A stretch of 64,000 nucleotides of DNA, taken from NCBI RefSeq assembly GCF_003205195.1, contig NZ_QJRY01000002.1:124001-188000 (forward strand), read 5' to 3'. The stretch comes from Peteryoungia wuzhouensis (GTDB lineage Bacteria > Pseudomonadota > Alphaproteobacteria > Rhizobiales > Rhizobiaceae). The position numbers and the translations under genes were made by a program. Position 1 is the stretch's first letter, and each line of letters starts with the position of its first letter. Below, piece after piece: positions 27,364 to 36,430 of the stretch. The notes under the pieces were generated by a model that was given only the letters and a program-made list of their open reading frames with translations, searched no databases and was not told where the DNA came from.

Positions 27364-28395
27364 TCAGTTCTTCAGCTTGGTCCAGATCTTGTCGTAGTAC
27401 TTGATCGCCTGCTCACCGCAGGGCTCGGAGAACACAAGCCGGGTTCCTTCCGGAATGGTCAGTTCAGGGGCACCTTGCAGTTCGGGAATGTAGTATTGTT
27501 CGGCTCCCTTGATGGTGCTGGCATACCGGACAAAGTTCGCCTGCAAGGCCGAGTTCTCCGGCTTCATCAGAAACTGGATGAACTTCATTGCATTTTCCGG
27601 ATGCGGGGCGGTCTTCGGGATCGACAGCGTCTCAGCCCAGGCGACCATCCCCTCTTTCGGGTAAACGAATTTGACCGTCGGACGCGCCAGGCGCCCGCGC
27701 ATCGCGTCCCCGTTCCAGTCCTGGCTTGCAGCCGTCTCGCCCGAAGACATCCGCTCGACAACGGCGTCTGAGTTGTAGAGTTTGACAGCTGGCCTCTGCT
27801 TCTCAAGCAAGGCCTGCAGCTCCTTCAGGTCAGCCGGATTGGTGTTGCACTGATCCTTGCCAAGATAGGTCAGCGCCAGCGACATCACCTCGGTGGGCGA
27901 TGAAAACATCCCGATTTTACCGACGAGTTCTGCCGGGGGCTCGAACAAAATCGACAGGCTGTCAGTCGGTCCTTTATAAACGGCTGTGTCGACCGCAAAC
28001 GAGGTGGTGCCCCAATACCAGCTGAGCGAGTACTTGGCCTCCGGGTCCCAGACAGGTTTCTTCCACTTGTCATCAATGTTGTCGAAGCCTGGCATGCCCG
28101 CGACGTCGATTTCCCGAAGCAAGCCTTCCTTGATGTAGATCGGAAGGAAATCGCTGGTGGCGTCAAGGACGTCGTAGCCGCCAGTGCCGGACTTCAGTTT
28201 TGCAAGTGCCGTTTCGTTATTGTCGAAGACATCGACAATCACCTTGATCCCGGTTTCCTTCTCGAATTTCTCCAGCAGTTCGGGCGAGGTCGCATTGGAC
28301 CAGTTGAAGAAATACAGCTCCTCCTGCGCAAAAGCTGCCGTTGTAGACAGCAGAAACAGTGCTGCTGCCGACTTGACTACAAATCCCAATTTCAT
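27364..28395 (-). CDS. PotD-type periplasmic solute-binding protein
   Basis: A 343-residue ABC importer receptor with a Sec signal peptide (hydrophobic residues about 5-20, cleavage after AFA at 23). The mature start EELYFFNWSNATSPELLEKF and GGYDVLDATSDFLPIYIKEGLLREID match the spermidine/putrescine-binding PotD/PotF family (PBP class II), which binds polyamines and other small cations. It is 21 bases downstream of the second permease gene in the same operon. Because kinase/phospho-lyase genes flank the transporter, an amino alcohol such as hydroxylysine or an ethanolamine derivative is a reasonable guess for the ligand; polyamines remain possible. Confidence 0.92.
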   Translation of the reverse strand: MKLGFVVKSAAALFLLSTTAAFAQEELYFFNWSNATSPELLEKFEKETGIKVIVDVFDNNETALAKLKSGTGGYDVLDATSDFLPIYIKEGLLREIDVAGMPGFDNIDDKWKKPVWDPEAKYSLSWYWGTTSFAVDTAVYKGPTDSLSILFEPPAELVGKIGMFSSPTEVMSLALTYLGKDQCNTNPADLKELQALLEKQRPAVKLYNSDAVVERMSSGETAASQDWNGDAMRGRLARPTVKFVYPKEGMVAWAETLSIPKTAPHPENAMKFIQFLMKPENSALQANFVRYASTIKGAEQYYIPELQGAPELTIPEGTRLVFSEPCGEQAIKYYDKIWTKLKN

Positions 28396-28416
28396 CGCGT
28401 TCTCCTTTTATGTTGG

Positions 28417-29262
28417 TTATTTTTTGTATTTCGAAAGCAGATAGGCACCGCCGACCAGCGTCATGGACGCCAGCAGGAGAAGCGTCGACACCGCATTGAC
28501 CTCCGGCTTCACGCCAAGCCTAATCATCCCGTAGATGTACATTGGCAAAGTCGTCATGCCGGGATCGGCAACCATCTGACTGATAATGAAGTCATCCAGC
28601 GAGGTGACGAATGCGAGCATGACGCCGGAAAGAACGGCCGGCATAAGAAGCGGCAGCGTGACGGTCCAAAAGACCTTCCACTCACTGGCGTAAAGATCGC
28701 GCGCTGCCGTTTCTGCGGCCTCACCCATCTCCCGCAACCGGGCCCGGATGGGCAGCATCGCGAACGGAATGCAGAAAACCGTATGGGCGACGATCAGGTT
28801 GCCGATGCCCAGTTTCAGCCCAATGGACGTGAAGAAGATCAGCGTCGCCACCGCGGTCACAATTTCCGGGACCACGAGCGGCATCGCAATGAGGGAAATC
28901 GACAGGTTCCGCCCCGCCAAGCGCGCACCGCGCTCAAGAGCCATCGCCGCGCAGATTGCACAAATCGTGCTGATGATTGTCGCCGCCGTCGCGACGATCA
29001 GGCTGTTCCAGGTCGCCAGCTGAATGGCGTCATTTCGAAAGATCTCCCGAAACCAGCGCAAACTGACATGGCTCCAAACCGTCACCTGGTCACCGCCGTT
29101 GAAGGAATAGATCGAAAGGACGATCAACGGCAGATAAAGGAACGCGAAAACAGAACCGGTTGCCACGCCAAGGCCCGGCGTTCGACGCCAATCAAACGGA
29201 GCTTTGGTCGAGGTCTTGGCCAAAAGCGCCTTTGCCTGGAGGACATTATCGCCCGCACTCAT
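28417..29262 (-). CDS. PotC-type ABC transporter permease
   Basis: A 281-residue inner-membrane permease with six predicted membrane helices and the EAA loop, here EMGEAAETAARDLYASEWKV, that contacts the ATPase. The TPGLGVATGSVFAFLYLPLIVL start is typical of PotC. The ATG at 29260-29262 overlaps the stop of the PotB-type gene (ATGA) and has GAGG eight bases upstream, which fixes the start; a longer reading to 29307 is rejected. It forms the channel with the upstream permease. Confidence 0.93.
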   Translation of the reverse strand: MSAGDNVLQAKALLAKTSTKAPFDWRRTPGLGVATGSVFAFLYLPLIVLSIYSFNGGDQVTVWSHVSLRWFREIFRNDAIQLATWNSLIVATAATIISTICAICAAMALERGARLAGRNLSISLIAMPLVVPEIVTAVATLIFFTSIGLKLGIGNLIVAHTVFCIPFAMLPIRARLREMGEAAETAARDLYASEWKVFWTVTLPLLMPAVLSGVMLAFVTSLDDFIISQMVADPGMTTLPMYIYGMIRLGVKPEVNAVSTLLLLASMTLVGGAYLLSKYKK

Positions 29263-30146
29263 GTTCTTTCCTCCCCCATGCGGCTTTCGCGCTTTGTCTG
29301 TACCCAAATTGCGGCAAGCACGATTGCCGTCAAAATGATCGCCACCGCCGCTCCGAACGGCCAGTTTCGGGCCGAGGAAAACTGGTTTTGGATGAGATTT
29401 CCGATCAACATCACCTTGCCGCCACCGAGCAGGTCCGGCGTGACAAATGCGCCGAGGGCGGGGGCGAAGACCAAGATGGCGCCGGCTGCTGCGCCAGGTT
29501 TTGCGGCCGGCCAGACCACGTTTAGAAGTGTCTGGATCCTGCCGGCATAGAGATCGTGAGATGCCTCGATGAGGCGGGTGTCCATGCGCTCGAGCGTCGA
29601 GTAAATCGGCAAGACCATGAAGGGCAGGAATGAATAGACCAGCCCCAGCAAGACAGCGCCATTATTGTACAAAAGGGCGACAGGCGCCGACACGACACCG
29701 CTTCCGACAAGCAATTGGTTGACAAGCCCGTGGTCGCGCAAAATCAGGACCCAGCAATACGTCCGGATCAGAAGATTGGTCCAGAAGGGAAGCGTGATCG
29801 CAAAGAGCATCAAGCTTCGGACTTCAGGTCTTTGGCAAACGATGTGCCATGCGACCGGTAGCGCAAACAGCAACGTCAGCAATGTGGCGGCGATGGCAAG
29901 CAGTGTCGAACGGACGAAAATCTGAAGATAACTCGCCGTGAATGCCCACGACTCATCAAAATCCTGTTCGAACAACAATTGCACATAGGCGGAGAATGTC
30001 AGGGGAAGATGGGCGCCACCATAGGTATCCGCCGTCATGAAGGATACCGCGAGCGCCAGCAACAATGGCAGCGCCATGAAAACGACAATCGCAAGAACCG
30101 CAGGGGCGAGAAGCAGCGCGGCAGATCGAGGACGAATGAGGCTCAT
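29259..30146 (-). CDS. PotB-type ABC transporter permease
   Basis: A 295-residue permease whose N-terminal helix [20 protein letters not shown] and the loop [20 protein letters not shown] (EAA-like, ATPase-contacting) mark it as the PotB/PotH partner. Start and stop are both coupled by ATGA overlaps, with the ATPase gene before it and the second permease after it, so all three are made in step. The ATG at 30144-30146 is chosen over an in-frame start five codons upstream because of that overlap. Confidence 0.93.
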   Translation of the reverse strand: MSLIRPRSAALLLAPAVLAIVVFMALPLLLALAVSFMTADTYGGAHLPLTFSAYVQLLFEQDFDESWAFTASYLQIFVRSTLLAIAATLLTLLFALPVAWHIVCQRPEVRSLMLFAITLPFWTNLLIRTYCWVLILRDHGLVNQLLVGSGVVSAPVALLYNNGAVLLGLVYSFLPFMVLPIYSTLERMDTRLIEASHDLYAGRIQTLLNVVWPAAKPGAAAGAILVFAPALGAFVTPDLLGGGKVMLIGNLIQNQFSSARNWPFGAAVAIILTAIVLAAIWVQTKRESRMGEERT

Positions 30147-31252
30147 TTGGACATCCACCACTCAGATGCCTCGGCCCAATCGACAAAAACTTCCGCGCCG
30201 ACATCCAGCTTTGGCGTGGTTTCCCGACGTCCACGCATGCGCAAATCGGTCTGCCCCTCGCCGACCTTCACCTCGTACAGGATATCGCTGCCGAGGAAAG
30301 TAATCGCAGACACGACACCACGCATCCGACCCGGACCGGGCGAGAAGGTCAGGCTTTCCTGCCGCAGCGCGAGAACCATGCCCGGGCGACCAAACAGCTC
30401 GCCGGCAACGAGGTTTGCTTCCCCGATGAAATCAGCGACGAACGGGTTCGTTGGCTTGGTATAGACGTCTTCAGGGGGCCCGATTTGCAGAACCCGACCA
30501 CCATCCACGACGGCGACACGATCCGCCATCGCCAGCGCTTCTTCCTGGTCATGCGTCACGAGGACAAACGTGATCCCCGTCTCGCGCTGCAGCCGCTTCA
30601 GCTCAGCCTGCATTCCCTTGCGAAGCTTCAGATCCAGAGCAGACAGCGGCTCGTCGAGCAGAAGCAGCCGCGGCGAAGGCGCAAGAGCCCGTGCGAGTGC
30701 AACGCGCTGCTGCTGGCCACCCGACAACTGCGCCGGTCGCCGGCCTTCAAATTGACTGAGCCGCACGAGTTCCAACACCTCGCTGACCCTGGCATTCAGC
30801 TTGTCGGTCGGCCACTTCAGCATACGCAGCCCATAGGCAACGTTCTGGCGGACCGTCATGTGCGGAAAGAGCGCGTAAGACTGGAATACCGTGTTGATCG
30901 GTCGCCGATGCGGCGCCACATTCGATAGATCAACCCCGTCAAGGGCGATGATACCTGTTGTGGGATATTCAAAGCCCCCAAGCAAACGCAGCAGGGTCGT
31001 CTTGCCGCAACCGGACGGACCGAGGAGAATGAAGAATTCTCCCGAGACGATGCTGAAGTTCACGTCCTGAAGGACCGTATGAGACGCCTCCTTCGTGCCA
31101 AAGGTCTTCGAGACGTCGACGAGCCGAACAAGCTCTGCCCCTTTGCCCGGAGCCTGCCCCTCACGACGCATTGGCACTGACTGACCAGCCTGCGCCGCAA
31201 CCGCCGCTGACGCTCCCACTGCACTTCCAGGTTCGGAATGAATTCCCTGCAT
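30143..31252 (-). CDS. PotA-type ABC transporter ATP-binding protein
   Basis: A 369-residue ATPase with Walker [10 protein letters not shown], the signature [15 protein letters not shown], Walker [17 protein letters not shown], and the switch histidine [11 protein letters not shown], followed by a TOBE domain. It powers the adjacent permeases. The ATG at 31250-31252 has GGGGA four bases upstream. An in-frame TTG at 31342 lies in the promoter region and is unlikely. About 45 residues (Ala/Gly/Pro-rich) precede the ABC domain, longer than usual. It is the first gene of a probable ten-gene leftward operon. Confidence 0.93.
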   Translation of the reverse strand: MQGIHSEPGSAVGASAAVAAQAGQSVPMRREGQAPGKGAELVRLVDVSKTFGTKEASHTVLQDVNFSIVSGEFFILLGPSGCGKTTLLRLLGGFEYPTTGIIALDGVDLSNVAPHRRPINTVFQSYALFPHMTVRQNVAYGLRMLKWPTDKLNARVSEVLELVRLSQFEGRRPAQLSGGQQQRVALARALAPSPRLLLLDEPLSALDLKLRKGMQAELKRLQRETGITFVLVTHDQEEALAMADRVAVVDGGRVLQIGPPEDVYTKPTNPFVADFIGEANLVAGELFGRPGMVLALRQESLTFSPGPGRMRGVVSAITFLGSDILYEVKVGEGQTDLRMRGRRETTPKLDVGAEVFVDWAEASEWWMSK

Positions 31253-31307
31253 AAGATCCCCAAGAGTCTGCGTGCCGCCGTTAATTTCGAGCAGCTTATT
31301 TTGTGAT

Positions 31308-31319
31308 ATGGTATACCGA
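31308..31319. promoter_or_regulatory. Candidate GntR operator, ATGGTATACCGA
   Basis: The 8-bp palindrome GGTATACC (31310-31317) lies 58 bases upstream of the transporter start codon. A TGGTATACCA-like core is the pattern bound by many FadR-type GntR proteins, and one is encoded at 34074-34730. Binding is inference. Confidence 0.45.
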
Positions 31320-31438
31320 ACATAATTTCCGTCGGGCGTCAACTGCCTTTGCCGATGACTTCACCCTAACCTTTTTGGTGGTTTTACTCCATCGCGACAC
31401 CCAAACGGGCGCCATACAGGCCGCCTTGCAGGTGTGTC

Positions 31439-31457
31439 ATGATATATGATATATCAT
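31439..31457. promoter_or_regulatory. Perfect 19-bp palindrome between divergent arms
   Basis: ATGATATATGATATATCAT is a perfect palindrome about one central base, 43 bases before the kinase start codon and about 187 before the transporter start. Its size and position suit a dimeric regulator controlling both arms. Confidence 0.6.
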
Positions 31458-31500
31458 CTTTACTTGACGATTGGTTCACCCAGAGACAGGAGTACGAAAC

Positions 31501-32556
31501 ATGAATGACCTTGAGCGCGTGTTGCGTCCCAGGGACTCTCTGACAACCACATCCGTTGCGATGACCCTCGACGAAGCGGTTTCCGTCAGTTCAGAGCATT
31601 ACGGCCTCAAGGTTGCCGCCAAGGCGCTCAAAAGCGAACGAGATCAGAACTTTATGCTGATGATCGATGGTCGCCCGAAATTTCTGCTCAAGGTCGCCAA
31701 TGCGGCCGAAGCCCGATCCACAATCGACTTCCGCGTCGGCGCCATGCGACACCTGGAACAGGTCGCGCCCGACCTTCCGATCCAGCGGGTCATCCGCACC
31801 CTTGACGGAACAGATATTTTCCCGTGGAGCGATGTCGAGGGTCAAACACGCTTTTGCTACATGCTGAGTTATCTCGACGGCGTCCCCATGACCGGGGATG
31901 TGACAAGCGCCGAACAGCAGACCGGCCTGGGCCTGACGGCCGCGAAGATGGGCCAGGCGCTGTCCGGCTTCCGCCACCCGGGCGCCGGCCACGAATTGCT
32001 CTGGGACCTCAAACACGCGGCGAAATTGCGTGCCTATCTCCCTATGACCGAAGACCCCCTCCACCGGAGCCTCGCCTCCGACGCGCTTGATCGTTTTGAG
32101 TCGATCGCGCTCGCTCCACTCCGTCACCAGGTCATTCACAATGACCTCAATCCGCACAATGTGCTCGTCTCGCCCGAAACGGGCGCCATCGCGGGCGTGA
32201 TCGATTTCGGTGACATGGTAGAGAGCCCGCTGGCCTGCGATATCGCGGTAGCGTGTTCCTATCTTTTTGCGAACGGCTCCGAACCACTTGCGCCGTTGTG
32301 CCGGTTTCTGGCCGCCTACCGGTCGGTGATGCCCCTGCGCCCAGACGAGGTTGCAGCGCTTCCTGTGCTGCTTGCAACCCGCCTGGCGATGACGGTCATC
32401 ATCACAAACTGGCGCGCCTCCCAATACCCCGAAAACCGGGACTATATCTTGCGAAACCAGAAAAGCGCTGTGGCGGGTCTGCTGGCTCTCGCCGCCCTGC
32501 CCGCCGATCAGGTCGATGAGAAATTCCAGCGCGCGTCACAGGGAGAACTGGCATGA
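31501..32556 (+). CDS. APH/hydroxylysine-kinase-like kinase (separate version)
   Basis: A 351-residue kinase of the choline/aminoglycoside phosphotransferase fold. VIHNDLNPHNVLV gives the catalytic D215 and the metal-binding Asn; AGVIDFGDMVESP gives the second metal Asp. It corresponds to the N-terminal domain of the fused protein at 24800-27142; both share SERDQNF/GERDQNF and an R-xx-L-TLDG/HTNDG region. It would phosphorylate the hydroxyl of an amino alcohol. The ATG at 31501 has AGGAG eight bases upstream (31488-31492). Its stop overlaps the next gene's start as ATGA. Confidence 0.85.
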   Translation: MNDLERVLRPRDSLTTTSVAMTLDEAVSVSSEHYGLKVAAKALKSERDQNFMLMIDGRPKFLLKVANAAEARSTIDFRVGAMRHLEQVAPDLPIQRVIRTLDGTDIFPWSDVEGQTRFCYMLSYLDGVPMTGDVTSAEQQTGLGLTAAKMGQALSGFRHPGAGHELLWDLKHAAKLRAYLPMTEDPLHRSLASDALDRFESIALAPLRHQVIHNDLNPHNVLVSPETGAIAGVIDFGDMVESPLACDIAVACSYLFANGSEPLAPLCRFLAAYRSVMPLRPDEVAALPVLLATRLAMTVIITNWRASQYPENRDYILRNQKSAVAGLLALAALPADQVDEKFQRASQGELA

Positions 32557-33887
32557 GTGGATCTCAAGCAATGATCAATGCATTCGACCCGTCGAAGGCC
32601 GAAAGGCTGGATGACCGTGACCGCGAAACCGTCGAGAAACGGGACAGGCTGCTCGGGCCTTCGTACCGCCTCTTCTACGACCAGCCATTTCACCCGGTTT
32701 CTGCGCAAGGGGTCTGGCTGCACGATGCGGAAGGTCGGCGCTTTCTCGACGCCTACAACAATGTGCCGTCCGTCGGACACTGCCACACCCGCGTGATCGA
32801 GGCCGTGACGAAGCAGATGTCGATCCTGAACACGCATACGCGTTATCTCAGTGACGGCGTTCTGGACTTTGCCGAACGGCTTCTGGATCTCTTCCCCTCA
32901 GCGCTCGACAGGGTCATGTTCACCTGCACCGGAAGCGAGGCAAATGATCTGGCCATTCGTGTCGCCAAGAGTGCCACAGGCGGCAGCGGCATCATCATCA
33001 CCCGGTTGGCCTACCATGGGGTCACCGAAACGATCGCCGGCCTGTCGCCGTCTCTCGGGTCGGGCGTGCCGCCCGGTCGTGATGTCTTTGCAGTCGACGC
33101 TCCCCTTGATCCGCGGCAAGGCGGCGATGTCGCCGCAGCCTTTGCCTTGGGCGTGGAAGGTGCCCTGGCCGAGATGCGGCGCCAGGGCGTGCGCCCTGCG
33201 GCGCTTTTGGTTGACACCATCTTTTCCAGCGACGGCATATTCTCGGACCCGCCGGGCTTCCTCGCCCCGGCAGTCCAGCTGTTTCGTGAGGCGGGGGGCC
33301 TCTTCATCGCCGACGAAGTTCAGGCGGGTTTTGGCCGAACCGGCGACCGTTTCTGGGGCTTTCAGCGCCACGAACTAACCCCGGATATCGTCACGATGGG
33401 CAAGCCGATGGGAAATGGATATCCTGTCGCAGCCATGGTGTCGCGCCGCGACCTGCTGGACGATTTCGGCAAAAAGTCGCGCTACTTCAACACCTTTGGC
33501 GGCAGCAACGTCGCGATGGCCGCAGCCACGGCGGTTCTTGACATTATCCGGGATGAAGGACTGGTGGAAAACGCCAGGACAACAGGAGACCATCTCCGCA
33601 ACGGGCTCATCGCCTTGTCGCAGAGCCATCCGATCATAGGTTCAGTTCGCGGCGCAGGTCTTTTCATTGGCGTCGAATTGCTTCGGGGCGGTGCCTTCGA
33701 CAGGCCCGCCTCGCAGGAGACAGCGGCCGTGGTGAACGGCCTCAGGGAGCGCAACATTCTGATCAGCGCATCGGGGCCCAATGCCAATGTCTTGAAAATC
33801 CGGCCACCTCTGCCATTCGGTATTGCCGAGGCCGACCTGTTGCTCAGCACGCTTGACAGCGTCCTCCAGACCATACCAGTCGCTTAG
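32553..33887 (+). CDS. Class III PLP phospho-lyase (separate version)
   Basis: A 444-residue PLP enzyme, translationally coupled to the kinase. Motifs are YNNVPSVGHCHTRVIEA, LNTHTRYLSDGVLDFAERL, FIADEVQAGFGRTGDRFWGF, the PLP lysine K284 in TMGKPMGNGYPV, YFNTFGGSN, and NVLKIRPPLPF near the end. This set matches human ETNPPL and PHYKPL, which eliminate phosphate and ammonia from phosphoethanolamine or phosphohydroxylysine, better than it matches transaminases. The expected product is an aldehyde. It is often annotated as aminotransferase; the phospho-lyase call is from motif resemblance and kinase linkage. Confidence 0.87.
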   Translation: MSGSQAMINAFDPSKAERLDDRDRETVEKRDRLLGPSYRLFYDQPFHPVSAQGVWLHDAEGRRFLDAYNNVPSVGHCHTRVIEAVTKQMSILNTHTRYLSDGVLDFAERLLDLFPSALDRVMFTCTGSEANDLAIRVAKSATGGSGIIITRLAYHGVTETIAGLSPSLGSGVPPGRDVFAVDAPLDPRQGGDVAAAFALGVEGALAEMRRQGVRPAALLVDTIFSSDGIFSDPPGFLAPAVQLFREAGGLFIADEVQAGFGRTGDRFWGFQRHELTPDIVTMGKPMGNGYPVAAMVSRRDLLDDFGKKSRYFNTFGGSNVAMAAATAVLDIIRDEGLVENARTTGDHLRNGLIALSQSHPIIGSVRGAGLFIGVELLRGGAFDRPASQETAAVVNGLRERNILISASGPNANVLKIRPPLPFGIAEADLLLSTLDSVLQTIPVA

Positions 33888-34073
33888 AAAATGCGGGTTT
33901 GGGCCATGTCGATCACGGACATGCCGGCCGGAGACGATGAACGGATCGACCTGTGTCGGCCAAAGTTCTCCGGCTGGTTCGCTCCGTATGCCATGGATTG
34001 AACTCTTCGGAGTTGATGGACCGGCATCTTTAGTTCAAGTTGTCCCTCTTTTGGGTCTCGTCGGAAGAACTGA

Positions 34074-34730
34074 ATGCTGAAACTCACCCACGAAACACTG
34101 AACGACAGGGCGTATGCCGCGCTACGGCAGGGGCTGATCTCGGGAACCTTCAATCCCGGGCAAACGCTGGTGATCCGAAAACTGGCAGACCTGTACGGGA
34201 TCTCGACAACGCCGATTCGGGAGGCCTTGCAGCGGCTGGTTGCAGAGCGTGCGCTCGAGATGAAAGACAATCGCTCGATTATCGTGCCCCTGCTTTCTGA
34301 CGCCGCCTTTGGCGAACTGACCGATCTCCGCATCGCGGTCGAGGGCACCGCCGGCGAAAGAGCGGCCTCTCGCATGCCGGCGGCGGGTCTGGCAGAAATT
34401 CAAGTCTTGCTGTCGGGAATGGATCGCGCCGTGAGAGCCGGTGATTCCGCGTCTTACCTGGCGATGAACGAAGCCTTTCATTTCGCCATTTACAACCATG
34501 CCAAAGCGCCGATCATGCTCAACATCATCCAGGATCTCTGGGGCCGTGTCGGGCCATACCTGAACTTGCTGATGCAATCCGATGCCTACATCCCGCAATC
34601 GAATGACGCGCATCGCAAAATCGTTGCAGCACTGGAGCAAGGCGACGGATTCGCTGTTCGAACCTACATCGAAGAGGATATTCGGATGGCTGCGGTCGTT
34701 TTGTCCGCGAAACTAAAAGAGATGGTTTGA
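34074..34730 (+). CDS. GntR-family regulator with FCD ligand domain
   Basis: A 218-residue repressor or activator. The winged helix (about residues 5-70) includes LADLYGISTTPIREALQRLVAERAL; the FCD domain (about 80-210) has NEAFHFAIYNHA and NDAHRKIVAALEQGD, whose histidines normally hold a metal that binds the carboxylate ligand. It is the third gene of the rightward arm, 186 bases after the phospho-lyase, and the only regulator in the island. It probably controls both arms through the palindromes at 31308 and 31439, responding to a pathway intermediate. Confidence 0.92.
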   Translation: MLKLTHETLNDRAYAALRQGLISGTFNPGQTLVIRKLADLYGISTTPIREALQRLVAERALEMKDNRSIIVPLLSDAAFGELTDLRIAVEGTAGERAASRMPAAGLAEIQVLLSGMDRAVRAGDSASYLAMNEAFHFAIYNHAKAPIMLNIIQDLWGRVGPYLNLLMQSDAYIPQSNDAHRKIVAALEQGDGFAVRTYIEEDIRMAAVVLSAKLKEMV

Positions 34731-34848
34731 CGGCATGGATCCGTGACGCGACTTGTCGTCATGGCCGGGCCAAATCCAGGCTTTGCCGGAAAAAGACATC
34801 GGAGTGCGAACCGCAGGACTTGCCAGCTGAAAAGCGCAGATCTCCTGA

Positions 34849-35469
34849 TCAACTGTCCAGGCCGATGACCTTTTCCAGCCTCTCCCAGGTGTCGTCCATC
34901 GCATACGCCGCGAGGAAGGGGAGATTGATGTGGCCGTAGATCGGCGAGAGCTGCCATTCGGCCACCTCCTCGTCGACACCCGCGACCTGCTGCAAAAAGA
35001 TGACGGAGGCGAGACCGGTGCGATCGGCGCCGGACATGCAGTGGACGAGGATCGGCTGCTCGGCGGTCTTGAGCAAAGTCAGCAGCTCCTGGGTCCGCTC
35101 CGGCGTCAGGTCCTTGCGCGCCGACATGCCGAAATCGACATGCGTCGCGCCATGCGCTTCGGTCGCCCGCAATTCGTCGTCATACCAGCTCTTGCCCGTG
35201 CTTGCGCCGCGCAGGTTGATCACAGTCTTGATCTTGTAGCGGTCGATCTCCTCGCCCAGGCGCGCGCCAGACAGCTGGGCAGACCGGTAGAAGCGCCCTG
35301 GGATGACTTCGTGAAAATTGCCCGAGAAAATGAGAATGCCGACATAGGCGCCAAAGAGAGCGGCAGCACCGGCGACCGAAAGACCGACGCGCAACACGAT
35401 CTTTTGCCAGCGCGGCCGCGGCCGCACGGATCCCTCGGCGGTCTGGCCAATATCGTCACGTCTGCCCAT
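34849..35469 (-). CDS. Membrane-anchored tyrosine/dual-specificity phosphatase-like protein
   Basis: A 206-residue protein with one N-terminal membrane helix (about residues 22-45) and a phosphatase domain. The P-loop HCMSGADRTG has the nucleophile C144 and the phosphate-gripping Arg, and INLRGASTGKSWYDDE and FGMSARKDLTPE fit the DSP/PTP fold of the bacterial Siw14-like group. It would dephosphorylate protein, sugar or inositol phosphates near the membrane, probably on the periplasmic side judging by the anchor. The ATG at 35469 with GGGGA upstream is preferred to a longer frame. Confidence 0.85.
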   Translation of the reverse strand: MGRRDDIGQTAEGSVRPRPRWQKIVLRVGLSVAGAAALFGAYVGILIFSGNFHEVIPGRFYRSAQLSGARLGEEIDRYKIKTVINLRGASTGKSWYDDELRATEAHGATHVDFGMSARKDLTPERTQELLTLLKTAEQPILVHCMSGADRTGLASVIFLQQVAGVDEEVAEWQLSPIYGHINLPFLAAYAMDDTWERLEKVIGLDS

Positions 35470-35727
35470 CAAAATCCCCAACACCCCAACAGCCTCTCCC
35501 GCGATCGGCCATGACGCTGAATTCGGACCTTTCGATGGCCGATGGCCCGACCCACTTATCTGCAAAGGCCGCCCTCAGCCGCTGCAAACGACAGCGGCCG
35601 GCAAGACGCTACAGAAGGAACACAACAGCAGTGTATCTGTCTGCGATCCCCCCCGAGGTCCTGAGACGGTAGCCCCGGAGGCTGGCGCATCACACGATGT
35701 GCCGGAGCGGACCGCGTGTGTGTGAAC

Positions 35728-36165
35728 TCACAGCAGTCCGAGTTCGGCCAGTTCCCGCTTCAGGTCGTCGGGCATATCCTCGATATTGGCGCCCGACGCC
35801 GAGAGGTCGCGCGGGGCGACATCGGCATCGAGATAACGCCAGCCCTGGAAGGGCCGACGCGGTGCAGGCGCCACTTCGATGACCTCGGGGCCGAGGATAA
35901 GCTCGCAACGCGAGATGCCGTCGCCGCCGGTGAAGGTCTTGATGTCGAGGAGCTTCTGCCGAGCAGAGAGCTGGCCCTTGATGATCCAGTAGAGCGAACC
36001 GCCATCGAGCAATTCGTCCATGCGCTTCGGCACCATGCGGGTGACATGCGAGGAATGCGGCTCCATGCCCGCCGCAACCGCGACGAGGCAGCGTTCGGCG
36101 ACCCAGTCGCGCAGGTCGTCGATGGAGTCGGCTCCGACACAGAGCTTGAGGAGATGCAATGCCAT
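35728..36165 (-). CDS. DUF1489 family protein
   Basis: A 145-residue protein that starts MALHLLKLCVGADSIDDL and contains HVTRMVPKRMDELLDGGSLYWIIKG, the hallmarks of DUF1489, a family confined to alphaproteobacteria and without a known role. GGAGG lies very close (two bases) before the ATG. It is transcribed leftward on its own; the palindromic repeat pair at 36261-36390 lies upstream. The function is unknown; in other genomes it is near housekeeping genes. Confidence 0.9.
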   Translation of the reverse strand: MALHLLKLCVGADSIDDLRDWVAERCLVAVAAGMEPHSSHVTRMVPKRMDELLDGGSLYWIIKGQLSARQKLLDIKTFTGGDGISRCELILGPEVIEVAPAPRRPFQGWRYLDADVAPRDLSASGANIEDMPDDLKRELAELGLL

Positions 36166-36260
36166 GCCCTCCGGGATAGCGGGTCTGACCTCAGGGTCAA
36201 GGGCAAGGGTGTCGCAGGCGAGCGGTGCTCAACAGTTTAGAGGGAGAAAGGGCGGCTGTT

Positions 36261-36390
36261 CGTCATCCTCGGGCTTGTCCCGAGGATCCGCGGAGGGCGG
36301 CCATTCGCAGGACGACGGCTGGGTATGCGACGTCCGACGTCGAGCCAGTGGCCGACGCTGTAGATCCTCGGGACAAGCCCGAGGATGACG
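36261..36390. repeat. Pair of perfectly inverted 28-bp palindromic repeats
   Basis: The 28 bases at 36261-36288 and those at 36363-36390 are exact reverse complements. Each unit is itself a hairpin (CCTCGGG-CTTGT-CCCGAGG). They flank a 74-base GC-rich spacer. A third single unit of the same family is at 14919-14947. Confidence 0.85.
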
Positions 36391-36430
36391 ACGGAGGCGT
36401 TTCAGGACAGGTGCAAAGCCCCTGCCCGCG

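Noticed and set aside
28417..29307. Longer start for the PotC-type permease at 29307
   Set aside because: The ATG at 29262 overlaps the upstream stop (ATGA) and has a good GAGG, whereas 29307 lies well inside the upstream gene.
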